A stretch of DNA of 64,000 nt from Himantopus leucocephalus (GCA_003993805.1 RSEF01000001.1:75817265-75881264), one strand, 5' to 3'; shown: positions 25,135 through 38,362, counted from the stretch's first letter. The notes: generated by a model from the letters alone, not told the origin. Program-made: numbers and translations.

Positions 25135-28100
25135 TTACAGAGCTGATTTCCTCTTGGAGTTTAAACCTCCCCTTGCTGCTCCCATGGGTTATACATCACA
25201 CTGAAGGCAACTGATTTGTTATTGTGCCCTTTAATGATTTCAGGGTAGTATCTTAAAGGTAAAATGGAATAAATAGCAAACTACAGAGTATCTGTGGGGT
25301 TAGTATGTTGGCAAAGCTGGGCAGGTGTGTTTAAACATACCTCTGGTGTGAACATGGTCATCCTGAGTCAAACCTAACAATGCCCACTGACAATAGCATA
25401 ATCACACTTAATCGCATTTATGCAGTTACAAATAAGGAAAAAGGCAATTTTTAAAACTGTCTTAGATCATCTTCTCTTTGTATTCATTCAAGGTAAATAA
25501 TACTTTCTGTTCATCTATTGTTCCCTTAAGTCCTGTTTTTACAAATATATACAGCAATACTGTTTGCTCACCACAGTGATGTTTCAGGATCTTTTAGCAG
25601 AATTTTTTTCCCCCCTTTTTAATCCAGTTATCTAACCCATTGATTTTGCTTTATCAGTTTTCACTCAAATTGCAGCTTCAGTAGTGGGGGATGGGGTTCC
25701 TGCTTCTCTGTCCATACCACTACCCCAAAGCGCTCCATGCATTGTGAGCACAAATCTTCACTTCATGGAGACTGTGCAGAAGCTCACTGAGTTTGAAGGA
25801 AGGGTTGAGCTAGCATCGAAAACCGAACAGGTATTCATCATGTTTTAAGTTTTATTTTAATTCCATTAATAGTCCCTGAATCTGGACAGTGCGCTTGTCC
25901 TCCTGCTCATCCCCTGTGCCCTCAGAACTTGCTCTTCCTTTGGTACCATACAGCTTCAGCCGTTGTTTGGGTTGTTTCTGTCTGCTCTGGTTTTATTGCT
26001 GCTCGTATTCTTATTTGTTCTTTTCCCTAATCAAACAACAAGAGCACACAAGCAGCCCTTGCTCCTACCTAAAAATCAAATGCAGGCCCCCATACCCAGT
26101 GTGCATCTAGTTAACCATACGTGTCTTCCTCATCCTCCAAGTACTGCATAATCCACCAGCCTTGGCAAATCCAACCCTTCTTTCCTCCAATGCTTCACAT
26201 CCTTCACACCAATTGCTTTCTTTCTCTGCCTTACTTGGCCAAAATAGGCTGCTGGTCTCTTGAGACAGGGTGAGGGATGCTGGGCATCTGCTCACTTTTT
26301 CCTGGTATTGCGGTGGGGAGGGAGAGGGGGAGCAACAGAAAGGTAGCATAGGTGGAAGAAGGGCCATCAGCACCTTCAGATTGTATTTCCTTCACCAAAA
26401 ATCACTTTCACCTTCTCACACGGAAGGAGAAGCAACAACATAGCCTCTTTGTTGCTTCCCTGTACCTTGAGGTGTTAGAGGAAGGACAAGCACACAAAAC
26501 ACTTGTGGCCCCTCCTGCTGATCCTAGTGATGGCGATGAAAATAGAGCAGCCAAGCTTGGCTCACAGAAGGGTGCTTGGAGCTCCTGCAAGCAGGGAGAC
26601 GGAAAATCACAGGACAGTTCAAAGTAACAGGTATGTGTGATTTCTCCTGCGGGTGCTGCCTTTCTCTCACAGAGCTCAATTAACAGGGGTCACAGAGCAC
26701 TGATTAGCTGCCTTGGCGTTTTGCGAACATAAAGCAGTGAAAAATCCAGGGCGAATGGGGAAGAGAAGATCAAATAGACACTTATCTCAGCACTCCTGCC
26801 TGTCCCTGGCATTTGCCAGCTCAAGTGAAGAGCCTTTCCAGAAGAGGCCACTGCAGGACAGTGCTGTATCTGCGCCGGTATCTCTGCGGCTTTTCTGCCT
26901 TCTCTCAGCAAAATAACAAACAAGTCACCCTCAGCAGCTGTGTCATGCTTAGGGTGGTTGCTAGATAAAAGCAGAATCACAGGAGAAGCATGGACCATAG
27001 GCAGCTGGGGAAGATCAGAGCATGGCCTTTTGCCACTCTGCTGTGTGAGATGAGTTCAGTTCCCACAGCTTGTGTCTCCTTTTGGATGGGTGGACTTGAT
27101 GCCTCTTGTCCCTCATGTGAGGGAAAAGGGGTGGAAGACAGCACACATCAGTTCACAGCACGTAAAAGGACAACTCCATCTAATTCAAGAGTTGGTGAGT
27201 GTGGACTAGTAGTGCTAAAGAGCCCAAGCTGGAAACTTCCTTGGTTGCTCAGTGTTTCTGCTGTGGCTGGGGGGAGAAGTCTGCATGAGCAGACCTGGAT
27301 GAGCAGACCATGCCCACCTCCTTGAAGGGTGGGCGGCTGTGGAGGCCTTGTGGCTTCCTCCTCTTCCTTTGTGCTCCCCTTTTTTGGGGGTAGCAAAGCA
27401 ACACTCCCGCTTCAGCTGTCATACCCAGGTTAAGTGGCTGCACTTGCTTCTGTCAAGCCAGCACATGCTCCTGTGGTGTGATCCCTTATTAGACTAGACA
27501 GCCCACATCAGCTCTCCATTCTCTCTGCCTCCCTGGAGACACTGCCTCGCTCCATAGCTGTTCCTATTCTGCTTCTCTGTGGGATACAGCATATCTGCCA
27601 ACTCCCCCAGTTTTTATTGTATGAAATATCGTGCGAGGTAAGATGGAGGAAGAAAAGGAGCAGGCATGGAGTATTCTTAACTGCTGACAACCTTGGTTTT
27701 TCTTAGCTGATTTTTTCCCTCTTCTAAATATAAGCAGTTTAGGAGTTCAGCTGGGAAGGCAGTGGGTTCCCTGGCATCCAACTATGTAAATTAGATTTCC
27801 TTAGCAAGATCAAGCAGCCCTTCTGCTGGAGAACCTCCTCTCCTCACTTTGTATTATCATGTTGGAGGAAAGGTCCAGAACCCTGATGTCCTCTGTAAGC
27901 ATCTCTTCAGCATATTCTTGGGGGTGGTCTCAGTGCCACATTTGAGCTCTGGAAGCAAGTTATGGGGTGGACAAGTGAGGGGCAGGCAGGGAACTGGAAT
28001 TGCTAGGGTGTTGAATTTACTCTGCTGTTGTCCACTTGTGTGGAAAACTTGGGAATATCTTTTATAGATGTGGAAACCTCTGATCACTCATGTTTCAGAC

Positions 28101-28833
28101 TGCTACATCCAGGAGTTAGACCAGACTGCTTTAGGGAGGAGCTGCCACTACTTAACATTTGCTAAACAGCTATTTTTTTGTCCTTATGGTTTTAAACAAA
28201 ACCGTGGTTGTCATGTAGAAATTTCGTCAAGGAGTCACTGTATGTAGGGCTCAGTGCAATCCACCCTCTGATTCTTCAAGGGTCTTTCTCCTCTCCTTCA
28301 CTGCCAGTGCTCCTGATGGCCACACAGGTAAGCCACAGAATTACTTGCGGTTTGGGCCGTCTGCATCCAGAAAACTAGTTCTAGTTAGAAGTGGAGGACA
28401 AGAGGCAGGTCTGTACATGCCTTGATGGTCTTCTACTCCAGCAATCTCTTCTATCTTTCTGGCTCTGGGAAAAGAAACTTCACTTGATAAGCCCAGTTTA
28501 ATTCCCCCCACCACCTGTTTTGTGGTCTCATTTGGGGCACATTAATGTACGATGTCCTGCTTTTGTTCACAGCCCCTTGTAGGCAGGCTGGTCTTTTTCA
28601 GGCATGAATCAAAACAGGGCACTGAAAAGCAGGATGAGCGTGGGTGTTTGTTTCCTCTATAACAAGGGCTCTGACAGGGTTGGACCTTGCTGAGGTCTGT
28701 CACCAGTTTGGTGTGGCCAGGAGTTACTGCTTCCCTCGAGACTGTCCCTGGCTGGAATTTGTGAACTCTGTCCCCACCAGTGGTGCAGGACAGTGGTCCA
28801 GCTAGTGGCGCTGCTAGCTGAATTGGAAACGAA

Positions 28834-29068
28834 ATCATAGAATGGTTAGAGTTGGAAGGACCTTAAAGATCATCTAGTTTGAACCCCCCTGCCGTGGGCA
28901 GGGACACCTCCCACTAGACCAGGTNNNNNNNNNNNNNNNNNNNNNNNNNNNNNNNNNNNNNNNNNNNNNNNNNNNNNNNNNNNNNNNNNNNNNNNNNNNN
29001 NNNNNNNNNNNNNNNNNNNNNNNNTGCTCCAGCCCTCTGATAATCTTTGTGGCCCTCCTCTGGACTCA
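28834..29068 (-). mobile_element. CR1 LINE fragment interrupted by an assembly gap
   Basis: The left flank, AATCATAGAATGGTTAGAGT followed by TGGAAGGACCTTAAAGATCA, is the antisense CR1 3' end. The right flank, CTCCAGCCCTCTGATAATCT followed by GTGGCCCTCCTCTGGACTC, is also CR1 and comes from further inside the same part of the element. Both flanks are in the same orientation, which suggests one minus-strand insertion. The middle is unsequenced. Confidence 0.9.
28925..29024. other. assembly gap of exactly 100 N
   Basis: One hundred consecutive N. The round number is the usual placeholder for a gap of unknown size. It falls inside a CR1 copy, so the real missing sequence may be longer or shorter. 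Confidence 0.99.
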
Positions 29069-30681
29069 GTCATGATTCCTGGATCTCCAGTTCCTCGGTC
29101 ATTTTGCTCTGCTTCAGTGAAGTGTTTTGAGGAGGGGCCCTTCAAGGTGCTTGTTGCCCTTGAGCCTCTGCCAGTCTGATTGCCCTGATGACAAGTTGGC
29201 CCGTGGTCTGAGGAATATGTGCTTTCTGTTGGCTTGCGTGCCTTCTGAGTGAGCCGCACACAGAGCGATTGCAAGGAAATGAGGAATATACCTATCCAAC
29301 CCTTTTATCCCCCAGAAAGATTGGGTAGTATCTTTTCCCTGCATCGTGCCTGACTTAGTTTCTCAGTAGTGTAAGTTGTTTGAAGGTAAAGTACAAGCTG
29401 GTCTATGAGGCTTCCTCCCCCACCTCAGATAAGAAAGCTCATTAATACAGTAAAAAAAAAAAGTGTCCATTGTTACATGAGAGCTCAAGGTCAGGCTGGT
29501 AGTAGTAACTCATATTGCTTCTAAGGTCAGCCTAAGCTTTCTCTTTCTGACAAGCCACGATAGATTGATCATGGGGGCCCTTACATTATTTTTTTCTTCT
29601 GAAATAGGCTTTGCTTCTCCTGACCCTGTTAATGATGTTTGACTGAGGTCATCCCAGCAAACCCCGAATCCTTCCCATTACGTTCTAGAGGGCTTGCCTT
29701 TGTGCCAAAGCATTGTACGCTTGTTAAGAATTAAGCTTTCCTGATCTCTGCTGCAGCAAAGAAGCTGTCTTGGTTGGAGAGGGGAGAAATATCTTGAATG
29801 CCATCTGTCAGTTAATGCTCTCATTAACACCTGAGTGACTCCCAACACCAAGCTGGTGCCTTTTTGCCAATTCAGAACTTAAAAGGTGCCAGCCCGTAAG
29901 GTGAAATATCTTCAGTCCATAAAATTAATTCCTTGATAAAACGTCTGTTCTCGTCAGACCTTGATTTTTGTTGTTGTCGTTTCTTTTAACTAGAGAGATC
30001 ACAGAGGCAAAACCAGTTCTCTTGTGTGCTGCCCAAGAAGTCTTTTTTAATTTATTACTGAGAACCTTGTAAAAGCACTGCTTGTGCTGGGTGGCAGAGG
30101 GAATCCAAGTTTTTTCAGCTTTTAAAGCTTTTACCAGACAGAAGTTTCACCTCTATTATTTTTCTTACTGGCTAACTCTGTAAAAGGAACTATGAAAGTA
30201 ATTGAATTCCTGTTTAAATAGTCTTTGAGGGAAAGGCTGAGCTCTCCCAGTCTTGTTTTCCATGTTCCTCCCACATGCTACTCTTGGGCAGGAGGTGGAG
30301 GAGGTCTATTGTTGTTCCTGCTCTCTGTCGTCCTCTAGTTTTGTCAGGGTTCTTGGTTTTAATCTCAAGTACAGAACAATATACTGCCTGGGATAAAGCA
30401 TAGGTCAGGCTTGCCATTTTCCCAGCAGTTTTAGCTCAAGAGCGTTCCAGTATTTACTCTTCCGTTGCATTTTGTAAATTAAATGAAACAAGAGACTTAA
30501 AACACTGTCAACATGATAGATATACTAGCTAGTGGGTCCAGGCAATTATTTGGAATCTGAACTTTCGGAAGCCTTATCTGTGTGTGCCAGCAGTATCTGA
30601 GCATCGTTGGGAAGGTTTTTGTCTCCAATATTTCCAACTTCTTACCCTAATGTTTCTTTTAATCCCATATTTACTCCTACA

Positions 30682-30736
30682 GGGTTGGGGGGCTTGTAGG
30701 GGGCGGTAGGGGTTTTTTGGAGGGGAGCGGAGGGGG
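30682..30736 (+). repeat. G-run cluster in intron 2
   Basis: Six or more runs of three to six G lie within 55 bases, separated by short T/A/C spacers. The plus strand, and the pre-mRNA, could form a G-quadruplex. No coding or splice context. Confidence 0.5.
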
Positions 30737-33700
30737 CTTGTAACAAAATTGGCAGCAATAGACCAGCTAGGGAAGTGTGCTGTGGCAGTAATTCCACACT
30801 CGGGCCATGGCACCCTGCCTGCGGGAAGTGCAGATTGACACGGGGATTCTCTTACTGAATCAGTGTTTGTTTTTGCTTTTGGTTTTTTGGCTTGATTTTG
30901 TTTACAGTTTCCCAGCCAAGATGTTATTTACTTTGGAGACTTTAAAACTAAAAGCCCAAGTCACTCTGCTTCCTCTGGGCACAAGGATAAAAAAAATAGG
31001 GGTGGGGTGGGGTGGTGTATGTATGTACTCATAATTCCAGCCCTGACAAGTGCCAGGTTCACCCAGAAGGCATTTCACATTGAGTTTGCCCTACAGGGTG
31101 CCTGTGGGGCTGGGGTCTCCAGGCGCAGCTGTCCCCTCCCAAGCGTGCTCGCCAGACCCTCCAACCAGATTTTTCCATATATCCCGTCAACCTTGTGAAA
31201 TTTTCACCTTCTCTTCCAGAGGTCTCCAAAAGGACCTCCTCCAGGAAGCCGGGCACAGTGACGAGCATGCTGGCCAAGCTTCTTTTTCTGACAGCAGAAC
31301 ATGGCCCCACGCATTTTTAATGCCTGGGCGTTGGGAAGGGTGCCTCTTCTGCAAGCAGGGGAAGCCACGGCAGAGGCAGACTGCTGAATTGGGATTGCCA
31401 GGCGGGGGGGGAGGAGTCCTCGGATCCCCTCTCCCGTAGCGCAGAGAAACCTCCCTCTTTGGGAGGCAGCCGGGCAGCAGATGGCCGGGCTGCGGCGCTG
31501 AGCTCTCAGGGGGTGTATCATTTCTCTGACTGTTCTGGATGCTGATACCCATGTTAGGGAGGAGCCCTTCCTTTGACTTGCTCCCGTCTTCTTTATGCCC
31601 TGATTTTTTTGCAGCTGCTACTAAAGATCACAGGCAACTTGAGCTGCAACCTCGCTGGTACTCTTGTGGATTGTCTGCCGCTATTCCTCCCCTTTGACAC
31701 TGATGTGCTACGTCGCGTCCTTCCCTGTGCCCCAGATTTCCTTCTGTATATGTAGAGGTCCGCAATGTATGATTAAAACTTTCAACCACAGATGCGATTC
31801 AGCTTTGACCTCCTTTCTAACCATTGCAACAGAAAAGTAGGGACCTCTGACAATGACCCTGTGGTTTCAGAGCACAACCAGGGACAAGACTAGGAATTGC
31901 ATTGGGCTCACGAGAAATCACCTGCATCCATTTGGGATGTATGACATAGGTACGCAGGTACTGTGCCACCACTTCCCCACTACAGCTATCCAAATTGCTT
32001 TGCAAATCAGGTGGCAACTGCCAAGTAAGGGATGTTGTGACAAGCGAGCGATGCTTTGTCTCAGTTTTCTGAAATACTAATGGTGCTAGTGAAGTTGGGG
32101 TAGGAAGAAAGGCAGCCAGCGGGGAGGATGAAGTTTTATAGTTGCAGAGTACTCTGAGGTAACTTTTCTGACCTCTTGAGGTGATTTCTGTAATACTTTT
32201 CCTTGGTTAATGATGCTTCTGCTGTATGGCGGGGGAGGTAGAATTGGTTGAGATGTGACTGTTGTGGCCCATGGTGTCACACTTTTTATAAATTGTTGCT
32301 AGGAGCCCAATTTACTTACAGGAGGGAGTTGATTTTCCTTTGGATACGTGCCCTGAGACAGAATGTGTCCATGTACCAGTTCATCCTCCTTGGGAATACT
32401 TCCATTTGTGAGAAAGGACGTTGCTGACCTAACATTGTCTCCATTGGTTGAGTATTTTTACAAGTCTTAGAGATGCTGAGAACCTCAGGAAAAGAGATAT
32501 ATCTGTCTCCTCAGCTCAGTGATCTCCTTCCTGCCTTCTTCCCACCTACAAAAGGGTTTTCAGAGGTTCTCAACTGCAGCGCAGACTCTGTAGGACTTGC
32601 TACACCTGCAGGTGTATCACTGTCCTATTAGTAAGCTTGAAAAAAGGGTATTTGCCAGACTGCCTCCAGGCCATTCCAGTCCTGGATCTTGTCTGTCTGA
32701 TTCTTGGTTTTGAATTTTATGGATAATAAGTTAGTTAGCTAATAGTAAGTAACTGTTAGCTGAACAGTCAGTCCGAAGCACTTCTGCTTTGTGTGGGGAA
32801 GAATCCCAAGGGCAGGGTTCTCGCAGGTTGCTGTGCTCCCTGCAGATTTTCTTCTCCAAACCAAGAGGGCTGTTTCAGAAACCTTTTTCAAAGGGGAATT
32901 TAATAGGGACAGGCTAAGCGAGACTAACCATAGGTGTGGCAGACAGGTTGAAGACGAGCACCCCACATTTGTCTGGAGAAAAGAGGCCGGCGTCCATGAA
33001 GAGGGAAAATATAAATTGGGTAAGATTGAGAGTGATTGGGAATGCCTTGAGACATCTGGTTCCCATCTCTGGTTCTCATTTCTATCCTTATTCAAAGCGA
33101 CAAATGCACAGTAGCTGTCTTTGAAAATTGATGGGGGTAGGAACTCGAAGTACTCTTGAGAACAGAGCTTGTAATGTATCGAACACTGGGTGGATGGCGG
33201 AAATTTCTAGTGTTAGCCACTTATGTGAAAGTCAAACTCAAACCAAATTGGCTAAGCCAACAGAGCCAGTCCCCAGGGGGAATGAGAGTTACACAGGCAA
33301 AGATTTCAGACAATCTTCTGCAATGGAGGGGCTTCCTGGATCAGTTTTCTTTAAGAGGAGCCAAAACGGTAGAGCAAGATAAGTGAACTCATGCAAGCAG
33401 TAAAGGTATCTGTTTGATCCATGCCTTTCCCTTTTTTTTTGGTAGAAAAAAATTTAGCCAGAAAAATAGGAGCAGATGAGACGCCATTACTTTTGTTGCG
33501 TCTTCCCTGGCATCCCATGTCAACCACGAGTTTTTCAGGACCCTAGGGAAACTGTTTTTTCAGTCAATTTTATTGGAAATAGCCAGAGCCTCTGTATCAG
33601 ATCTGATTAAATAATTTTCTGCCTTGGGCTCTGACAGAGTTGAACAACTGAACTCAGGGGCCTGAAACTCAGATGCTCTCTGAGAGCTTACAGGCATTCC

Positions 33701-36023
33701 CCTTCTACAATGGACTAAGCATCCAAATACACATGTTGCTTTCCTGCTTCCAGGAGAAGATACTCTCGTCACTGTATCTGTTCTTGAAAGCTAGAGTCAG
33801 ATCATCTATCTTTTTTTTTGTTTGTTTTAATCCGATAGCTTCAGTAAATATCTAATATTTAAGCTGTGTGTGACCAAATAGCGGTCTCAAAGATAAAAAT
33901 TCTATAAAGATAATCTAGTATCACAGTACTTGCCAAGCTGAAGTCGTTGCTGTAAGTTGGATATGGTCTTGAGGTATACAAGGAAGGCACTCCAGGAATG
34001 CACAGCTACTTCAGGTAGGTGTGCTGTGCACTGATTTTTTCATTTTAAAAAAGGGTCGTTCCTGTAGTTTTTACCCTAAAATTAGTACTTGAGACTGCAC
34101 AGAAATTTCATTAAACAGCCCTCCTGTATTGCGTTGACTGAACTTTGTGAGTGTAAGGAACTGTTTCAAGTTACATTTGTTTGCTTGCTATATTAGTGGG
34201 GCAAAAGAGTGACACTTGGGAATACCGATGTTTTGCTTGTGTCATGGAGAAAAAAGCAAGCTTCAGGCTGCAGAAGGCACTAGATCCAGGTACATTCAAG
34301 AACCTGTTGCTAAATACAACCAGAGAGCTGGTGAAACTCATCCAGTGAGAGGAGTTATCTCTGGGAGGTCAGCTTGCATTTGACGTCAGAAAGAAGCAGG
34401 CTGGTGGGGAGTGATCTGCAGGGTGGCAGCATCAACTTCTCTCCACTTGAGGAGGAAGGGGAATGCTGCCAAGTGGACATGGCTTGAGGAATCATGTGGC
34501 ATCTGTTCCTTCGTTCTTGCAGTCACCATCCAGTCATGGTCCCTGCAAAGAGGTCCTGTCTTTACCAAACGTGTGAACCCCCCCTGTCTAATAGTTAACT
34601 TCTTGTTGACTTTTAACAATCTTATTCCAGTTGGATCACGCTCCTCTATCTCTTTGTTCAAAAATAATAGCTTTTGTAGTAGTTAGCAATTTCTCAGGCA
34701 AATGCAATTCTGTAGCATTGGCATGGATCCATTAATCATATAGAGTAATCCGTTTGTGCCAAAAACCTATCAAGTTGAGCTGCCTTTTTGAGAGCTGGTG
34801 GGAATGTGTACCCAGTGGTGTTCTTGCCGGCATATGGACTTCCCGTGTGTGCAAGAATGGCTGGGAAATGGGCGGGGGGGGAGTGTCCCCCTTTGCTGTG
34901 CTCAGGGTACACAACTCAGGCTGAGAAAGCCTGGCAAGTCTCAGGACTCCAAGTGATATGGACAGATCTTAGGAAAGTTTTTATATTTAGGGACACATGG
35001 CCTCACCAGCCCTTTTTCATTCCCTCCCCTGAAATTTTTAGCAGTCAGAATAAGGACTTAAGTCTTCTTAAAATATAGACAGGAGTTCTTTGAGCCTTAA
35101 GCTCCATCAGCAGTCTAATGTGTGTCAGATGGGGACAGTTACCCTCAACGCCAGATGAGGGAAAGAAATGTGTGTTTCCTTGGGCTATATGGTGAACTGC
35201 TGGCAATGAAAGGGGGACTTAATCTGGCCCAGCTAGAAAATGAGAAAGATCGTTTTAGTGTCAGGGTTTATGAAGACTTCAAGTGTTCAGCTTGATCATC
35301 TGGGAGACTAGAGAGGAGAGAGTCCTCTGGGCTGAACCCTGTTTGGAAGGTACACTCACATTGGGAATGAACCTTTTGTGGCAGGATCTAAGCCTTTGGG
35401 GACAGAGGGAGAAGAGAATAGGGGCCACAACAGGAGTATGGGAAGAACACAGCAGCAAAGCGGGGAGAAGACGATCAGCTATGGAAAGTTTCAAGGCACT
35501 GAACCTGGGCATGGAAAACTACTTAAGAGGCAGAGAGAGGAGTGGGGCTTGGCAATGGCAGATGTGAGGAACAAATGGAAAGCTGAAGAAGAGGGTCTCT
35601 GCATGAAATGTGGAGAGGCGGAAAGGGATCAAGCTTGTCTGCTTCGTTGCATCCTGTTTTAGTAAAGGGTCGATATTGGCACATCAGCACAAGGCACATG
35701 GCACAAGGCACTACCCATTGGGATAGAAAGAGGATGGGGCTGAGGTGAGATCATGTTCTTTCAAGTAGGAGAGAAATAACAATAATACAGCATCCTGTAA
35801 GCTGTATGTGTATAATGTGAAATCCCGCAGCATTGCAATGACATTGCTACGTTTTGGAAACCTGAGCTACAGAGCTGCAGCTAACCATAGCTGTCATAGG
35901 GCATGGTTTTCCTTCGAGTGTTAACTGTCTCTATGTTGTGTTTGTTCAAGTTGCTCAGTCACGCCAGATGTTTCTGGCATGCTGAACTATAGTGAATGTG
36001 TGGGACTTTGTTTGCTTGGTTAG

Positions 36024-36207
36024 ATCCCAGACGTTTCACAGCTACCTGGAGGACATCATCAACTATCGCTGGGAGCTAGAGGAAGGGAAACCCAACCCCC
36101 TGCGGGAGTCCACCTTCCAGGAGCTGCCCCTGCGCACGCGGGTTGAGATCTTGCACCGCCTCTGTGACTACCGCCTCGATGCAGATGATGTCTTCGACCT
36201 CCTCAAG
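36024..36207 (+). CDS. CECR2: CECR2 exon 3 (DDT/WHIM-like region)
   Basis: The first base completes Thr32. The exon then encodes [20 protein letters not shown] and continues through [20 protein letters not shown] to DDVFDLLK, ending on a codon boundary at the donor GTGCTT. This block is one of the most conserved parts of CECR2. The [18 protein letters not shown] segment is helical and DDT/WHIM1-like, which in ISWI partner proteins makes contact with the ATPase. The acceptor is TTGGTTAG. Confidence 0.97.
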
Positions 36208-36962
36208 GTGCTTTGGGCAGCAGGGAAGGGGGAAACGGTACAGCTGCAGGAGCTGGGCCATATCAGTGAATCTTCCTGGGAAGAGAAGGGTTGCTGCTAT
36301 TAAATGTATTTTAAGGCCAGGTACTCGGTGGTGGTGCAGTGGGTTGGCAGTTCCCCATCTCCTCCCTGGCCCTGCAGAGGACCCAAGGCAAGCGTGCAGG
36401 ACTGCTCTTGGGGCCCTTGTCCTGCACGGATGTGTTTGTACGACGGGAGTCGCTGAGTAAATTAGCTTCATTGGCTACTCTTCCTGTGAAGACTGAATTT
36501 GGAGATGCTCCAACTGTAATGGCAGGGCTGTGAGAGCTGAGACTGCCTTGCTGAGGGATGGTGTGAGATGAAAGGATGGGGCTGAAGGGTACTGGGGGAG
36601 CTGGGGGAAGGGTGGTGGCAGGGAGGGGGGAGGGAGCTTCTCAGGGCTGTGCGTGACTGTCGCCAGCACTAATTAGACCTTCCCTGTCAGGAGCACCAGA
36701 GATGAAATGTTAAAACGAGAGAGGCCATTCAAATTAGAGATGCCAATCTAAATCCCTCCCTGGACAGAGAGCGAACATCGCCTTCCCCCTGGAGTAACAT
36801 TTTCCCAGCTCAGCCTGGAGGAGCAGCTGTACTGCTGCTGTGGCATGGTGGGAGGGGAGAAGGGAGGGAGGTGTTTGCGGAGGGGTGTCATCATGTTTTG
36901 TGTGACAATGTGGCCGCTTTTCAACTTGTCACCGTCTGGCGGGGGGCTCCCGGTGGGCGCAG
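36208..36962. other. intron 3 of CECR2
   Basis: About 750 bases, GC-rich, with a purine-rich GGGGAAGGG-type stretch around 36.55-36.65 kb. It contains no repeat that I recognise and no additional exon. Confidence 0.85.
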
Positions 36963-37102
36963 GGCTTGGACGCCGACAGCCTCCGCGTGGAGCCACTGGG
37001 CGAGGACAGCAGCGGTGCCCTGTACTGGTACTTCTACGGCACGCGGATGTACAAGGAGGACCCGGTGCAGGGGAAAACCAACGGAGAGCTGGCTCCAGAC
37101 AG
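36963..37102 (+). CDS. CECR2: CECR2 exon 4 (WHIM-like motif)
   Basis: Encodes [20 protein letters not shown] followed by [20 protein letters not shown] and GELAPD, ending inside the codon for Arg140. The PLGxDxxGxxYWYFxGTRxYKE pattern is the WHIM/WSD signature shared with RSF1, BPTF and BAZ proteins, where it helps bind ISWI and linker DNA. The acceptor ends GGTGGGCGCAG and the donor is GTAACA. The exon is GC-rich with avian-style third positions. Confidence 0.97.
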
Positions 37103-37592
37103 GTAACAGCCCCCCCGCCATGTCCCCCCTGTGTCTGGGTGATGAGGGGGACAGCGCAGCCAGCCCGGCTGGAGGGCACTCCGCCTGACTGCTGTTGTGT
37201 CGGGGCGGGGGGGGGGCCTGGGAGAGGGCTGGGGCGATGCGGGGTGAGACTGGAGTTGCCAAGCAGACTGCGAGCTGCCCCGCGTCGCGCATTGTGTCAG
37301 AGCCAGCCTGCAGCCTTTGTGGCACCAGGAGAGCCTGCTGTGGGAGCGATGCTGCCTGCCCCACCGCATTCCTCCCCGTCTGCCCCGCACCATGCCGGCG
37401 GCTCCCAGATCAGGCTCCCAGCGAGTGGGAATCCCTCCTCTCCTCCCCTCCCTGTCCCGTTGCTGCTCTGATTTAATCCTTCCTTTGGTTGGGTTCCTAG
37501 CAGCTGTTCCGATTTCCCTGCCCTTCTCCCATCCTCCTAGCCGCAGTTCCCTGGCTCAGCAGATATTTCATGGTGGTTTTGCCGTTTCGCAG
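37103..37592. other. intron 4 of CECR2
   Basis: About 490 bases. It contains a G-quadruplex-capable stretch at 37202-37234, with G runs of four, ten, three, three and four separated by short spacers. Otherwise GC-rich and featureless. Confidence 0.85.
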
Positions 37593-37697
37593 GGGATGTG
37601 GGGGGCAGGCAAACACCCCAAACGTTCCTGGGAAAACGGGCAAGAGACGAGGGCGACCCCCAAAGCGGAAAAAACTACTGGAAGAAAACTTGCTGAG
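37593..37697 (+). CDS. CECR2: CECR2 exon 5 (AT-hook)
   Basis: Encodes GCGGQANTPNVPGKTGKRRG then RPPKRKKLLEENLL. The GKRRGRPPKRKK segment at window residues 156-167 is a canonical AT-hook (RGRP core flanked by basic residues) that binds the minor groove of AT-rich DNA and probably also serves in nuclear localisation. The stretch before it differs from mammals and looks free to vary. The acceptor is CGTTTCGCAG and the donor GTATGA; codons are split at both ends after the second base. Confidence 0.95.
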
Positions 37698-38312
37698 GTA
37701 TGAAAAGGTTGTTCCTGCAATAGACGTAAAATGCATATGTTCCCAGAGGTAAGTATAATGTACTTCTGGGGTTCCCCCAATAAGTATGTATATACCATGC
37801 AACCATAATTTCAATGCATCTCTGAAGTGAAGCAAGCTCAGACTTGGTGGGTCCTTTGATCACTCTCCAAAGAAAATTCTGACTGAGCTGGAAGCCAAGT
37901 TTGGTGAAACAGTGGGTATCACTCTTCCAACTGCCTCACTTCACATGCAGTTCCCCCGTGCAGTGCTAGGGGATATGCTCCTGATAAAGAACGCTTTCAC
38001 TGCATAGTACTTGAAGCCAAAATCCTGGCCACTGGAGTCAGTAGAGATTTTGGGATGCTTCCCGTAAGAACTGAAATACTGTCCTTGCCAAACTCCAGCC
38101 TGCACTCTTCACTTCTTAAAATTTTATGAAACTGTGATAAATATATCTGTGAATATATATATATCAAACGTGTGTTCTGCACGCTGTTTTTTTCACAGTT
38201 TTGCTGTGCATTGAATAATTGCTGCGTCCCCCATTCTTCTCTGAAGTGGCTGCATTTCAGCGATGTGAAGTAATGTATTTATTGTATCACTCTTTCCCTT
38301 TCTTTTCGGTAG
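37698..38312. other. intron 5 of CECR2
   Basis: About 615 bases, with a short (TA)n run near 38.15 kb. The acceptor has a good pyrimidine tract (CCCTTTCTTTTCGGTAG). Nothing else recognised. Confidence 0.85.
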
Positions 38313-38362
38313 GGAGAAGGCAGAAGAGAACTTGCTAATCCGCGAGACTCAGATAAGAAATG
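38313..38362 (+). CDS. CECR2: CECR2 exon 6 (50-base exon)
   Basis: This very short exon encodes EKAEENLLIRETQIRN and completes Arg175 on its left. It ends one base into the codon for Gly192. It corresponds to the mammalian EKQEENSLASEPQTRHG segment, a charged linker between the AT-hook and the next conserved block. Its length is not a multiple of three, so skipping it would shift the frame. The donor is GTAAAG. Confidence 0.9.

Larger units (their letters stand above)
15026..36023. other. intron 2 of CECR2 (about 21 kb)
   Basis: No CECR2 exon and no other host gene was recognised. The intron holds a probable decayed retroelement ORF (23.3-25.1 kb), a CR1 copy interrupted by a 100-N gap (28.8-29.1 kb), a G-run cluster at 30.68-30.74 kb, and ordinary AT-rich DNA with short homopolymers. 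Because of the gap the true length is uncertain. Short reading frames on both strands look like noise. Confidence 0.85.

Noticed and set aside
36845..37471. 208-codon plus-strand frame over exon 4 in another reading frame
   Set aside because: It is a GC-rich shadow of exon 4 and its introns. The real frame encodes the conserved CECR2 [13 protein letters not shown] block.
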